Position numbers and translations under genes: made by a program. A model generated the notes under the pieces. The model did no database searches, was not told the origin of the DNA, and saw nothing but the letters and a program-made list of their open reading frames with translations. Source: Spirochaetaceae bacterium 4572_59 (lineage in GTDB: Bacteria; Spirochaetota; Spirochaetia; DSM-2461). Taken from it: 40,339 bases of DNA. Below, piece by piece: positions 24,581-33,199 of this stretch. Numbering within the stretch: position 1 is the stretch's first letter; every line of letters begins with the position of its first letter. Where the stretch lies: assembly GCA_002084805.1 (NCBI GenBank), contig NBMC01000012.1:1-40339 (forward strand). Reading direction: 5' to 3'.

Positions 24581-24680
24581 GGGTAGCACATCAAGTGTTC
24601 AACAGTTTCAATGCCTTCTTCGGAGGGTATGCTATATCAGGTCCGTAAGGTTCAACGTCCAGACTTACGGGCTTTTTTTT
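24581..24680 (+). ncRNA. possible small RNA (or structured 3' UTR) ending in a strong terminator
   Basis: Between two convergent genes. A TATAAG -10-like box (24576-24581, weak -35) is followed by three hairpins. The first is AGCAC/GTGTT (24585-24599). The second is an 8-bp stem with a UUCG tetraloop (24611-24618 with 24623-24630). The third is a 9-bp terminator stem (24641-24649 with 24664-24672) plus eight T. The heptamer GTTCAAC occurs in two loops or linkers (24597 and 24650). It could be an independent RNA or the 3' end of the maf transcript. Confidence 0.4.
24641..24680 (+). terminator. intrinsic terminator of the lepB-PBP-maf operon or sRNA
   Basis: Stem GTCCGTAAG / CTTACGGGC (one G-U pair) with a 14-nt loop and a run of eight T at 24673-24680. 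Confidence 0.85.
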
Positions 24681-24745
24681 GATCATTTTTATTTTATATA
24701 AATATCATTTGTTTATTTTCTCGTTTTTTTCTCAACGACAATCCG

Positions 24746-27532
24746 TCAATTATGCATAAACAGGGCTGTTATGATTACCGTTATTATTAGCGAAGACATA
24801 AGACCAAGACAAATCGTAAGGGCAAGACCCGAAAGAGAGCTCTGTCCGGCCGATCCGCTAAAAAGCAGTGGCAGAATTCCTGCAAGCGTGGTGACAAGAG
24901 ATGTTATCAGTGAGCCGGCATGCCTGTGAAAAGATGCGACTGTCTCTGTTTGTGAAAACACATCCTCCGATCCGCTAAAAAGAATGATACCATTATTAAC
25001 TGAAATTCCGATTACCAGGATCAATCCGAAGAATACAGGCGGAGATAGTGGTACGCCTATAAGAGACAGGGCACAGAGAGGGAAAATCAGAGCGAGCGGG
25101 ATCTGAATAAAAAGAAAAAGGGAGACCCTGAGAGATTCAAACAGATAAATCAGAAGAAAAAAAACCAGAACCATGGACAGGCTGATACAGGAAATCAGAG
25201 ATCTTAAACTCTTTATCCTTTCTGCCTGCTTTTGGCCATGGAGTATTCTGATTCCTTCTGGAAGCGGGTGCTCCCTCTGTAGAGATTCAATGATTGCCCC
25301 GGATTCTCTCTTATTTCTCTCGGGAATAAGCAGAGAGAGGGAGACCCCTCTTAAACCGTCAAAGTGATAGATTCTACCAAAATTACGGCTCTCCCCTACT
25401 GCTGCAAACTCAGCGAGAAGATGAGAGCTTCCCTCTGAGGAGAGCACAGCCATTTGAAGAAGCTCTGACAGATCGGGAGAGTCACTGCCTTTGGGGAAAA
25501 TTCTAACATCATAGCTTTCTTGGCCGGGCCAGGGAGAAATGGGAGGAAGCCACTTGAGACGGACAGGGTGATTCAAAGCCGATGAGACCTGACGAAAGAC
25601 AAGTGCGGGGCTCAGGGAAAACAGGGAGAGACTGTTCCCCTTTAGGATTAGTTCCAGTAGGGGCTGTCTTTTTTTGTAGTGCATAATCACATCTCCCGCC
25701 CTGCGGCTCTGGAGCCTGGAGATGAACTGTTCGGACTGAGTATAGAGTTTTTCGCGATCATGACACAGCAAGCTGAGATCATAGCTCCGGGCCTTCTCCT
25801 TCTCCTGAAAGAAAAGAATTCCCCTTAAGGAAGCCCCCTCTTCCCTAATCCTTGATTGCAGCTGTTCTGAGCTTTGAGAGAATCCATCTTTCAAACGCAG
25901 CTGAAAGACTCCCTTCTCTGTTCTGAAATCCGATGAAAAAAAAAGAAGCTCATCCCAAGTACACAGAACTTTCTCCAAGGGAGCTAAATCTTCCACCACG
26001 GTTTCCCGGGAGGTCCCCGCCGGGTATTCCACGGAAAAGCTCAAAGACTGATCGTTCAAAATTAGTTCCTGTTGGATTCTGAGACGAGAAGCTGCCAGAA
26101 GACTAAAAAATGTCAGAATGATGATTCCCGTCCCGTAGGAAATCCGGTTTTTTCCTATATGATCGAAAACCGACTCTATGGGCAGTGCCGCAAACAGTGA
26201 GTTCTCCCGTCTCGGAACCTTGCTGTTATCGGGAAGAAGAATAAAAATATAGAACAGGGAACTCAAAAGAATAAGAGTGATAGCCCAGATAATCCCGCCA
26301 AACATCTCCCGGATTGCAAGGGATGCAAAAATAAGGGAGCTGAACACTATAATTGTGGATATTAGAGAGTAGAAGACGGGTTTAGCCGCATCCTTCTTCC
26401 CCATCTCCAGAAAAATAACTCCCCCGTCAATCACAAGGCCCGTCCCGACGGCGGCCCCCGATAGGACCATCATATCAATTTCCCGGCCGAAAAGGGTCAA
26501 TACGGCCATGGAAACGGCCAATGAAAAGGGAATATTCAGACTCAATAGCAGGGCATTCATAAAATTTCCAAGAAAAAGACTGGTAACAATAAATACCGCA
26601 ATTATACCTATAAGCACAGCCAGGCCTGCCTCTCTCAGGGCTTTTTCGATCATGCCGCCCCTATCGTACAAGATCTCTGCCCCCGGAAGACGTTCCTGTA
26701 GCATCCTCAGATCCCGGCAGAGGCGTATCGTATTGGCATCTCCCGCCTGGCGGACCCAGACGAGGATTTTATCCTCTCCGTTAACCCTAGCAATACTTGG
26801 AACAGGAGAGTCCCGCCATTCCGTTTGAATCAGGTCGCCCAGATGCCCGCCCCCGGGCAGTTCAGGTCTGGAAAAGTCTTCCAGAGTCTTAAAACGGAGA
26901 TCAGCCGTCAGGGGATAGCCTTGGCGAAGAGGGGTGCTGATAATACGGTTCCAGTCGGATACTGTTTTTACCAGAAAATCTTCTGACATGCCCCGATTCT
27001 GCATCAGATCGGCCTGAGTGAGCAATACAGCATCCTTTCGGGGAGCCCCTCCTACATCAACCCGGCCAGTTCCCGGAACGCTGCGGAAGATCTTTTTTAA
27101 CTCCTCTTCATCGCACTCTCCCCCCTGACTCATCATCAGAATAAACACCGGATCGGAGTCATTTCCACTTTTTAGGATACGGGGTTTCTGTGTCTGTTTC
27201 GGAAAAGAGGCATAGCTACGCTCCACCCTGTCTCTGATCAGCAGATAGGCCTCATCCAGATCTACCGTATCTTCAAATTGAAGGCTAAGAGAAGCCTTTT
27301 CATCCTCCGACACAGAATGCAGAGACCGGAGCCCGACCAGAGTCAGGAGTTCCTCTTCCAGAGGGTTGGTAATAATCTCCTCAATCCCCTCCTGATAGCT
27401 TCCTTTCAGTTCGACCGTAACAGTAATCACATGACGTCCCGTTTGCGGATAGTAGGAAAAAGATGCTTCTTTTAAACAGAACAGAGCGAGTGTAAATATT
27501 AGAATCAGAAGGAAAAAAGATCTTTGTTTCAT
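24746..27532 (-). CDS. RND-family transporter subunit 2 (divergent)
   Basis: A 928-residue inner-membrane protein of the resistance-nodulation-division type: an N-terminal helix, periplasmic porter loop (TGRHVITVTVELKGSYQEGIEEIITNPLEEEL), a helix bundle from about 300, a second periplasmic half and a final bundle ending just after helix 12. It lacks the usual N-terminal PxP start and is shorter than AcrB (about 1050). The helix-4 motif reads GLVIDGGVIFLE (Asp369, Gly370), so only one of the paired Asp is present, and the helix-10 Lys position is Asn (GISVNNGII). The ATG at 27532 overlaps the upstream RND stop as ATGA; the longer open frame upstream is an antisense-free shadow within that gene. 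Last gene of the operon. Confidence 0.85.
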   Translation of the reverse strand: MKQRSFFLLILIFTLALFCLKEASFSYYPQTGRHVITVTVELKGSYQEGIEEIITNPLEEELLTLVGLRSLHSVSEDEKASLSLQFEDTVDLDEAYLLIRDRVERSYASFPKQTQKPRILKSGNDSDPVFILMMSQGGECDEEELKKIFRSVPGTGRVDVGGAPRKDAVLLTQADLMQNRGMSEDFLVKTVSDWNRIISTPLRQGYPLTADLRFKTLEDFSRPELPGGGHLGDLIQTEWRDSPVPSIARVNGEDKILVWVRQAGDANTIRLCRDLRMLQERLPGAEILYDRGGMIEKALREAGLAVLIGIIAVFIVTSLFLGNFMNALLLSLNIPFSLAVSMAVLTLFGREIDMMVLSGAAVGTGLVIDGGVIFLEMGKKDAAKPVFYSLISTIIVFSSLIFASLAIREMFGGIIWAITLILLSSLFYIFILLPDNSKVPRRENSLFAALPIESVFDHIGKNRISYGTGIIILTFFSLLAASRLRIQQELILNDQSLSFSVEYPAGTSRETVVEDLAPLEKVLCTWDELLFFSSDFRTEKGVFQLRLKDGFSQSSEQLQSRIREEGASLRGILFFQEKEKARSYDLSLLCHDREKLYTQSEQFISRLQSRRAGDVIMHYKKRQPLLELILKGNSLSLFSLSPALVFRQVSSALNHPVRLKWLPPISPWPGQESYDVRIFPKGSDSPDLSELLQMAVLSSEGSSHLLAEFAAVGESRNFGRIYHFDGLRGVSLSLLIPERNKRESGAIIESLQREHPLPEGIRILHGQKQAERIKSLRSLISCISLSMVLVFFLLIYLFESLRVSLFLFIQIPLALIFPLCALSLIGVPLSPPVFFGLILVIGISVNNGIILFSGSEDVFSQTETVASFHRHAGSLITSLVTTLAGILPLLFSGSAGQSSLSGLALTICLGLMSSLIITVIITALFMHN

Positions 27533-30348
27533 AAGATAGAGACCCGCCCGCCCCCTGACTTGCGGGAATATAAGAGGAAAAGAGGGATAAAAAGGAGGAT
27601 AAGAGGGGTTCCAATAAGCATTCCTCCTATCACTGCCGCCGCCATCCCACCCGTAGGATCGCCCTTGAAAAGGGACTGTAACAGTATGGGAAAAAGGGCA
27701 AATAGAGTCGTCATGGTGGTAGAAATAACGGGCCGGAGCCGCTTGGATGATTTGAAAAGGATTTCCCCCCGACAGGATCCGTTCATTCCATTCAGAAGGA
27801 GAATTGCCGTATTGATCACAGTTCCCTGCATAATCAGGATTCCCATAAAGGAGTAGAGATTCAGTGATAACCCGCAAAGCCCCGTAAAGAGTAGCCCCCC
27901 CAACAGAGAGACAGGAAGAGCCAGCAGGAGCAACGAAGCCCGGCGGAAGGATTCTGTTTGTATTCCTAATACAAGAAACATCAGAATAAGAGCAAAAAGA
28001 TAAAGCTTTCCGAAGACAGAGAAATCAATAGATCTGTCCTTCTCCTTCGGGGAAGCCCCTCTATTCCATCTAACAAGTTCCCGACTTTCCAGGGTCTCCA
28101 CCAGATGTCCCAGTTCACTGAATACCACAGCGCCCTCTCTGCCGGAAAGCTTCAGAGCAGCCATAGAGGCAGGGCTATTTCTGTACTCGAGACTCCCCCT
28201 GACCCGCAGAGAGATCTTTTCCCTGTCAAAGGGAACTTCCCCGGCTATACGACCGCTGATAACAGCAGCAAGCTCATCCTGCAAGAGGGCAGCTGTAATG
28301 CCCGAGGCCCTGAGGCTCTCCTCATCTGGAACAAAACGCAAAACCGCTTGGAGATTGTGGGACGTTTCCTCCTCTTCAGGCAGAAGGGCTTTCTCCAGGC
28401 TATTCTGAGGAGTATGGATATGAGCCTCCCCGTATCCCCAACGCGCTAATAGATCGCCCACCCTGTCTATCATCTCTTTAGAAAAAGCTTTATCGAATCC
28501 AAGGACCAGGCGAATTTTCTGCAAATAGAGCCCCTCTCCTGCCATCTCTTTCAGAGAGTCTTTCTCATACCCTGCGGAAACATTCACAAAACAGGGATCC
28601 ATTTCTTTCAAAAACTGTCCGCTCAACCAGGAAGCTTCCCGGCTCACAGCCTGAGCATCCCAGTCCCCGGGAAGTTCTATCTCGACAATCACTTGCCTGG
28701 CCGGAGAGGAGGGAAGCAGTTCCAGGGGAATAACTGAAACCATAAGGATCAGCAGTAAGACCAGACCTCCATAAACAGCCGTAGCTCTCCCTTTGGGCTT
28801 AGCCGTTTTCTGGTCTCCCATCAGGAAGAGCAGGATCCTGCGGTAGGATTTCTCCACCCTCTTCAAACGCCTTGACGGCTGGGGACTCTCCCTCTTCATC
28901 AGAATATAACAGGCCGGTGCAAAAAAGTGAGACACAGCAAAGGAGATCAGAATAAGAAGAATTACAGTCAGAATAAGGTCCCGGAAAAGATGGGAAACAA
29001 TCCCTGAAAGAAACAGAGGCGGTAGAAAAACAAGGATTGTGGTCAGAGAGGAGGAGAGGACAGCCGGAAAGATACCCTGTAAAACCCTGCCGCAGTGATG
29101 GGGAAGTTCAGCTTCTTTTTCTCTCATCTCTTCCAGGACAATAATTGTATTATCCGCAATTAGACCGATCCCGATAACCATTCCTAAAAGGGAGACCGTA
29201 TTCAATGTGATTTTTAACAGGTAGAGAAAAAAGAATACCAGCACCATGGTCAGAGGAATGCTCAGAGAGCTGATAAGGGGAATATTCCGGCCCCTGTAGA
29301 CACGGAAAAGTACAAAAACTGCCGCAGAAAGACCCAAAACAAGGGAAAGAATCAGAGAGAAGACGGATTGCCGTATTCCCAGGGAAGCATCTTCCAGCAG
29401 GACAAGAGAAAAGGAGTCCTCAAAGCTTTGATTCAGTATGGGCAGGGCCTCTCTGACGGCTTTTGCCGTAGAGATCGTTCCGGCTGAGGCTGTTTTAAAA
29501 ATTTCCAGCCCCAGTGCCGCCCTTCCCTGGTAGAGATAGAGAGAGACAGCATCCTCCTCCTCCATGGAAACAGAGGCTATATCTCCCAGCTTAACAGAAC
29601 TACCCGCCTGTATGGGCAGCCGGGCTATCTCCTGGGGGCTTAAATCGCCCGATGATATCCTAACGAGCCTCTCTCGCGTACCCTCCCGGATTTTCCCCAC
29701 GGGATGATCCACCAGAAACTGCCCCAGATAGGAAGCTAGAGCGCTGAGAGAGCTGTTCATCCCGTAAAGGGCTTCCATATCTGTCTCCACCTGAATTTCT
29801 GGTTTTCTCAAGCCCTTTAGCGAAATGGACGCCACACCATCCAAGGCTCTCAGGCTGTTTTTCAGATCATATTTGACAGGAATATAGAGATCCCTGATAC
29901 TGCGGCCTTCCGCAGGGATACAGGCAAGGGTGATAAGGGGGCTATCCGAGAGGCTTTCTGTAAAAACAAGGGGTTTGCCCACTCCTTCGGGCAGGTAGGG
30001 ATAGATGGAATCCACCGCTTCCCGGACTTCGAGAGCAGCCTGTTCTATCCTGCTGTCCCAGTCGAAACCAAGAGTAAGCGCAGCCAGCCCGCTTTTGGAA
30101 ACAGATGTGATAGCAGTAATGCCCCTTACCCCGATCAGAGCATTTTCCAGGGGGATGGTAATAAGCTGCTGCATCTCCTCTACAGGAAAACCCGGAAACT
30201 GTGCCACCACCTTAAGGGCAGGAAGAGGCAGTTCTGGAAGCTCCTCCAGATTCAAAAAGAAAAAAGAGACCACTCCGAAGAGAAAGAGGGCGGCAAATAC
30301 CATTAAGACGGAAAGGGGATGTCTACCAGGCTGGTCCAGCAGACTCAT
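27529..30348 (-). CDS. RND-family transporter subunit 1
   Basis: A 939-residue RND protein of the AcrB/HAE1-like type. N-terminal helix (about 12-32), then the porter motif VVAQFPGFPVEEMQQLITIPLE (47-68). The helix-4 motif is GIGLIADNTIIVLEEM (Asp399, Asn400), so the second proton-relay Asp is Asn. The helix-10 segment reads GTVINTAILLLNG, with Ile where AcrB has Lys. It likely pairs with RND subunit 2, as MdtB and MdtC do, together with the adaptor and TolC-like channel encoded upstream. Overlaps by ATGA with genes on both sides. Energy coupling and substrate are unknown. Confidence 0.88.
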   Translation of the reverse strand: MSLLDQPGRHPLSVLMVFAALFLFGVVSFFFLNLEELPELPLPALKVVAQFPGFPVEEMQQLITIPLENALIGVRGITAITSVSKSGLAALTLGFDWDSRIEQAALEVREAVDSIYPYLPEGVGKPLVFTESLSDSPLITLACIPAEGRSIRDLYIPVKYDLKNSLRALDGVASISLKGLRKPEIQVETDMEALYGMNSSLSALASYLGQFLVDHPVGKIREGTRERLVRISSGDLSPQEIARLPIQAGSSVKLGDIASVSMEEEDAVSLYLYQGRAALGLEIFKTASAGTISTAKAVREALPILNQSFEDSFSLVLLEDASLGIRQSVFSLILSLVLGLSAAVFVLFRVYRGRNIPLISSLSIPLTMVLVFFFLYLLKITLNTVSLLGMVIGIGLIADNTIIVLEEMREKEAELPHHCGRVLQGIFPAVLSSSLTTILVFLPPLFLSGIVSHLFRDLILTVILLILISFAVSHFFAPACYILMKRESPQPSRRLKRVEKSYRRILLFLMGDQKTAKPKGRATAVYGGLVLLLILMVSVIPLELLPSSPARQVIVEIELPGDWDAQAVSREASWLSGQFLKEMDPCFVNVSAGYEKDSLKEMAGEGLYLQKIRLVLGFDKAFSKEMIDRVGDLLARWGYGEAHIHTPQNSLEKALLPEEEETSHNLQAVLRFVPDEESLRASGITAALLQDELAAVISGRIAGEVPFDREKISLRVRGSLEYRNSPASMAALKLSGREGAVVFSELGHLVETLESRELVRWNRGASPKEKDRSIDFSVFGKLYLFALILMFLVLGIQTESFRRASLLLLALPVSLLGGLLFTGLCGLSLNLYSFMGILIMQGTVINTAILLLNGMNGSCRGEILFKSSKRLRPVISTTMTTLFALFPILLQSLFKGDPTGGMAAAVIGGMLIGTPLILLFIPLFLLYSRKSGGGRVSIL

Positions 30349-31778
30349 GGTTGACTTACCGTGAGGAACCAGTTCTCAGTCAGAGTATTATCCAGGGTAT
30401 CAGACAGGGTTTTTCCCAGAGAAAAGCTAACCGTACCGGGAAGTCCGTAATCATTGACTTCCGTATGTATGCGAATCAGGGTCTCTCCTGTTTCAGGCAT
30501 TGGATCCGGCGCAGGGGTCTGGGTTCCGTCATAGATTTCCAGAGAAAGATAGTCCCAGGCCAATACGGAAGACTCGATGTTCAGGGCATCCATAAAATCA
30601 TACATATTGATGCTAGCACCAGGGGCCAGTTCCAGATAAAAATCCAGAAAGGCAGAGGAGGAATCTGAGGCTCCCAGAGAGGAGTTAAGAGACAGCCTTG
30701 TAAAAATAGGAGAAGCGGCAGTGGCGTCCGGACAGAATACTAGCTTTGAGAGGCAGATGGGACGGCTTCCTTCCCCATCAACATACAGAATATAGCATTG
30801 ATCCAGAATGCTCAGATCATAGTAACTACCGTATGAAAGAAGTTCGGTAAAACTCAAGTCAAAGTCAGTATAATCAGCATTCCAGTGGAGTTCATGGGCC
30901 AGGGATGGAACGATATCCACCAGAGAATTCCGCTCATCATAATCTGCTGGGATGTTGAGAACCCCTTCCAGAACGGCATCCTTTTCCAGGCCAGCATTAA
31001 TGCCCCTGCTCTCTTCCTTAAGCACAAGGGAACTTGTTTTCACCATAAGAGAGTCCAGAGTCAGTTCTATAGGGCTTGAGGCTGGAAAATAGAGTTTTGT
31101 CATTTTAAGCAGAGGATTCCCGGCCAGATCGCAGAGCTCAGTGGAGAGGTTTAGGGTATAATCCTGACCCAGCTCATAGTCTTCCAGGGGTGTCAGGGTT
31201 ATGGTCTGGCCCCTTTCATCCCAGTTCTGATCCATCAGGATGTCCGGAGAGAGGCGAAGAGAGCTCCGGAAACTTTGAGGGTTCATCTCTTCATTAAAGG
31301 TCAGAATAAGAGGCTCCCGGAGGGATGTGAAAACACTGTAATCCGGCGGCAGGGAAGACAGGAATTCGGGAGATTTATGATCGCAGCCACTGAAAAATAC
31401 AGAATACCAGTCCTTTTTGAGAGAATTACCCCATTTATCCTCTGCGCTCTTCTTCAGGCTGAGCCGATACTCCCTGTCGGCAGTAAACCCGTAATAGGGT
31501 GTAAAGCTCATGGTATTGCCGGACCAGCTGAAGCTTCCGTCCAGGGCCGTATCATCTTCATCCAGAGTAAAAGCCTCTTCACTTAGCTTCCGGTCCATCT
31601 CATGAGAAAAGCTCAGTTCCACAAACTTGAAAGAACCCGGATCGATCGTCTCTTCTGAGGGGGAGACCAGCTCCAGCACAGGAGGCTCCATATTCTGCAG
31701 CTGATCAAGCCATTCACAGGAACTGAACAGAACAAGGCAGAAGAGCCCCGGAACAGAATACAAGGATTTGTATTTCAT
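30345..31778 (-). CDS. Ig-like (Big_5-type) lipoprotein B in the RND operon
   Basis: A 477-residue predicted lipoprotein: signal then lipobox LFSSC (Cys21). The mature part contains tandem Big_5/SbsA-type Ig-like units, recognisable as 'S-P-x-x-x ... F-x-E-x-M-x-x-x-S-x-x ... S-G-N-T/G-Q-T ... F/L-T-P-x-x-x-L/F-x-x-x-x-x-Y-x-L': one near residues 35-125 (ELVSPSEETID, FSHEMDRKLSEEAF, TMSFTPYYGFTADREYRLSL), another near 140-240 (LTFNEEMNPQSFRSSLRLSP, ITLTPLEDYELGQDYTLNL), and less clear ones after. It is a paralogue of the upstream neighbour. Its location between adaptor and pump genes, with ATGA coupling on both sides, implies a stoichiometric part of the machine or its dedicated cargo. No such part is standard in tripartite pumps. 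Confidence 0.8.
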   Translation of the reverse strand: MKYKSLYSVPGLFCLVLFSSCEWLDQLQNMEPPVLELVSPSEETIDPGSFKFVELSFSHEMDRKLSEEAFTLDEDDTALDGSFSWSGNTMSFTPYYGFTADREYRLSLKKSAEDKWGNSLKKDWYSVFFSGCDHKSPEFLSSLPPDYSVFTSLREPLILTFNEEMNPQSFRSSLRLSPDILMDQNWDERGQTITLTPLEDYELGQDYTLNLSTELCDLAGNPLLKMTKLYFPASSPIELTLDSLMVKTSSLVLKEESRGINAGLEKDAVLEGVLNIPADYDERNSLVDIVPSLAHELHWNADYTDFDLSFTELLSYGSYYDLSILDQCYILYVDGEGSRPICLSKLVFCPDATAASPIFTRLSLNSSLGASDSSSAFLDFYLELAPGASINMYDFMDALNIESSVLAWDYLSLEIYDGTQTPAPDPMPETGETLIRIHTEVNDYGLPGTVSFSLGKTLSDTLDNTLTENWFLTVSQP

Positions 31779-33199
31779 AGACGGCTTCTGAAAAGCTGTT
31801 CGACCGTACCCTTCATAAAACTCCCCCGCAGGTTCCTTATTCCTGTTGTTCCACCGGGAATTTCCAGCAGATAGTAATGCTCCTTGTCCGCAGAAGCATA
31901 AAAACCGGAAAAAGTAATGGTCAGGGTGTAATCACTGATCCATGAGTAAGTGGCTCCCCGGGGACTCCCGTCTGAACTGAAAACTTCATAAACAGTAATT
32001 CTGTTCTGCAAATCCTGCTTTTCTTGGTCAGTAGAAAAGGGACAGTTAAAGATAAAACGGAAGACCTGATCATAGGGAGAAACCCCGCTACCAGCGATAT
32101 CCACAGGAAGGGATGAATCGTAGGATGTCAGGGTAAAGCTAGTGCTGGAAGTGCACTCCACACTGCTTAGCTCCAGAATAGGAATGTCCACTGTAAGAGT
32201 GCTGATAAAATCCTCTTTAAGGGTGATACCATCAAGGCTTTCCGCATTATCAGAGATTCTTATGGTATACTCCGTATCCATAAGCCAGCCCTCCTCGGGA
32301 ACAAAGATGAGAGTATCATTCCCTTCCCAATAAAGATTTCCGGCCAGTGCGGGAGAAATAGAAAAAGCCCCTTCCACAGTATCAAGATCCATAGGAGAGC
32401 TGAACTCCATGCGATAGGCCTCCCCATAAAGCAGTACAGCAGGATTGCTTGTTTTAAAGGGATAGTTTCCGGGACGCTCCTTAAGGGCAGGTCCCGACCG
32501 GCTAATCCGGGGAACATCTGTTCCCGATCGGATCATAAAACTCCGTTCCACTTCAGGATCCAGGGCTACCCCCTCCCCGTCCTGAACATCTGATGTGAGT
32601 TTCAGTGAATAATCCGTCAGGTTCTCCCACTTTTCTTCGGGACTCAGAGTTAAAACGGCCCCCTCAAGAGAGCTCTTATACATGGCATCGGGAGACAGCG
32701 TAAGGTTTTTCATCAGGGAGGCCTCTTCAGGTACCCGGTTAAAGCTTAAAACAAGGCTCTCACCGTCTCCTATAAGGGCCCCCTCTTCCGGGGACATGGA
32801 TAGAAGCCGCAGGGGATCGTAGCTGCTGCTTTTATAGTAGAAGACACGCATCATATCCGATTCACGGCTATCTCCTCGGGTATTTTCATATAAACCCTTC
32901 ACTTTCAGAGTATAACGGATACCCTGAAACAGAGATTCCAGCGCTTCCAGGGTGAGAATGCGTCCTCCCTCCCAGGAAAAAGAACAGTTTACCTTTCCCT
33001 TACTGTTATTCAGGGATACAATCTGTTCCACCAGATAAGTATTGACCTTCTCAGAAAAAATAATCTTCATAGAATCTCCCTCTTCCAGAATCTGATAGTC
33101 TTCGGCCGGGTAGAGACTGACCATCTCATGCTCCCTCAGGTCTATAAGAGAACAGGCGAAGAGGATGAGCAGAACAGAGAAAAGAAGGCTTTGCTTCAT
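31775..33199 (-). CDS. Ig-like (Big_5-type) lipoprotein A in the RND operon
   Basis: A 474-residue predicted lipoprotein: short signal then LFAC lipobox (Cys16). Three Big_5-like Ig units are visible: about 28-125 (LYPAEDYQILEEGDSMKIIFSEKV, RILTLEALESLFQGIRYTLKV), 133-230 (SMSPEEGALIGDGESLVLSFN, AVLTLSPEEKWENLTDYSLKL) and 255-345 (YRMEFSSPMDLDTVEGAFSISP, LIFVPEEGWLMDTEYTIRI). Calcium- or ligand-binding cannot be judged. It shares architecture with the next gene but is clearly divergent, so the duplication is old. Coupled to the adaptor gene by a 4-nt overlap. Surface or periplasmic location follows from the lipobox; which membrane is not determined. Confidence 0.8.
   Translation of the reverse strand: MKQSLLFSVLLILFACSLIDLREHEMVSLYPAEDYQILEEGDSMKIIFSEKVNTYLVEQIVSLNNSKGKVNCSFSWEGGRILTLEALESLFQGIRYTLKVKGLYENTRGDSRESDMMRVFYYKSSSYDPLRLLSMSPEEGALIGDGESLVLSFNRVPEEASLMKNLTLSPDAMYKSSLEGAVLTLSPEEKWENLTDYSLKLTSDVQDGEGVALDPEVERSFMIRSGTDVPRISRSGPALKERPGNYPFKTSNPAVLLYGEAYRMEFSSPMDLDTVEGAFSISPALAGNLYWEGNDTLIFVPEEGWLMDTEYTIRISDNAESLDGITLKEDFISTLTVDIPILELSSVECTSSTSFTLTSYDSSLPVDIAGSGVSPYDQVFRFIFNCPFSTDQEKQDLQNRITVYEVFSSDGSPRGATYSWISDYTLTITFSGFYASADKEHYYLLEIPGGTTGIRNLRGSFMKGTVEQLFRSRL

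Noticed and set aside
24636..24656. TCAGGTCCGTAAGG, one base from the bacterial signal recognition particle RNA core
   Set aside because: The opposite strand of the SRP internal loop (AGCAG-like after the tetraloop) is missing; TTCAACG follows instead. The same bases form the left arm of a good terminator, so I do not call this ffs.
27533..27877. 115-codon N-terminal extension of the second RND frame
   Set aside because: It lies inside the RND1 coding sequence in another frame, has unlikely composition and no family likeness. The ATG at 27532 overlaps the upstream stop and begins the first membrane helix.
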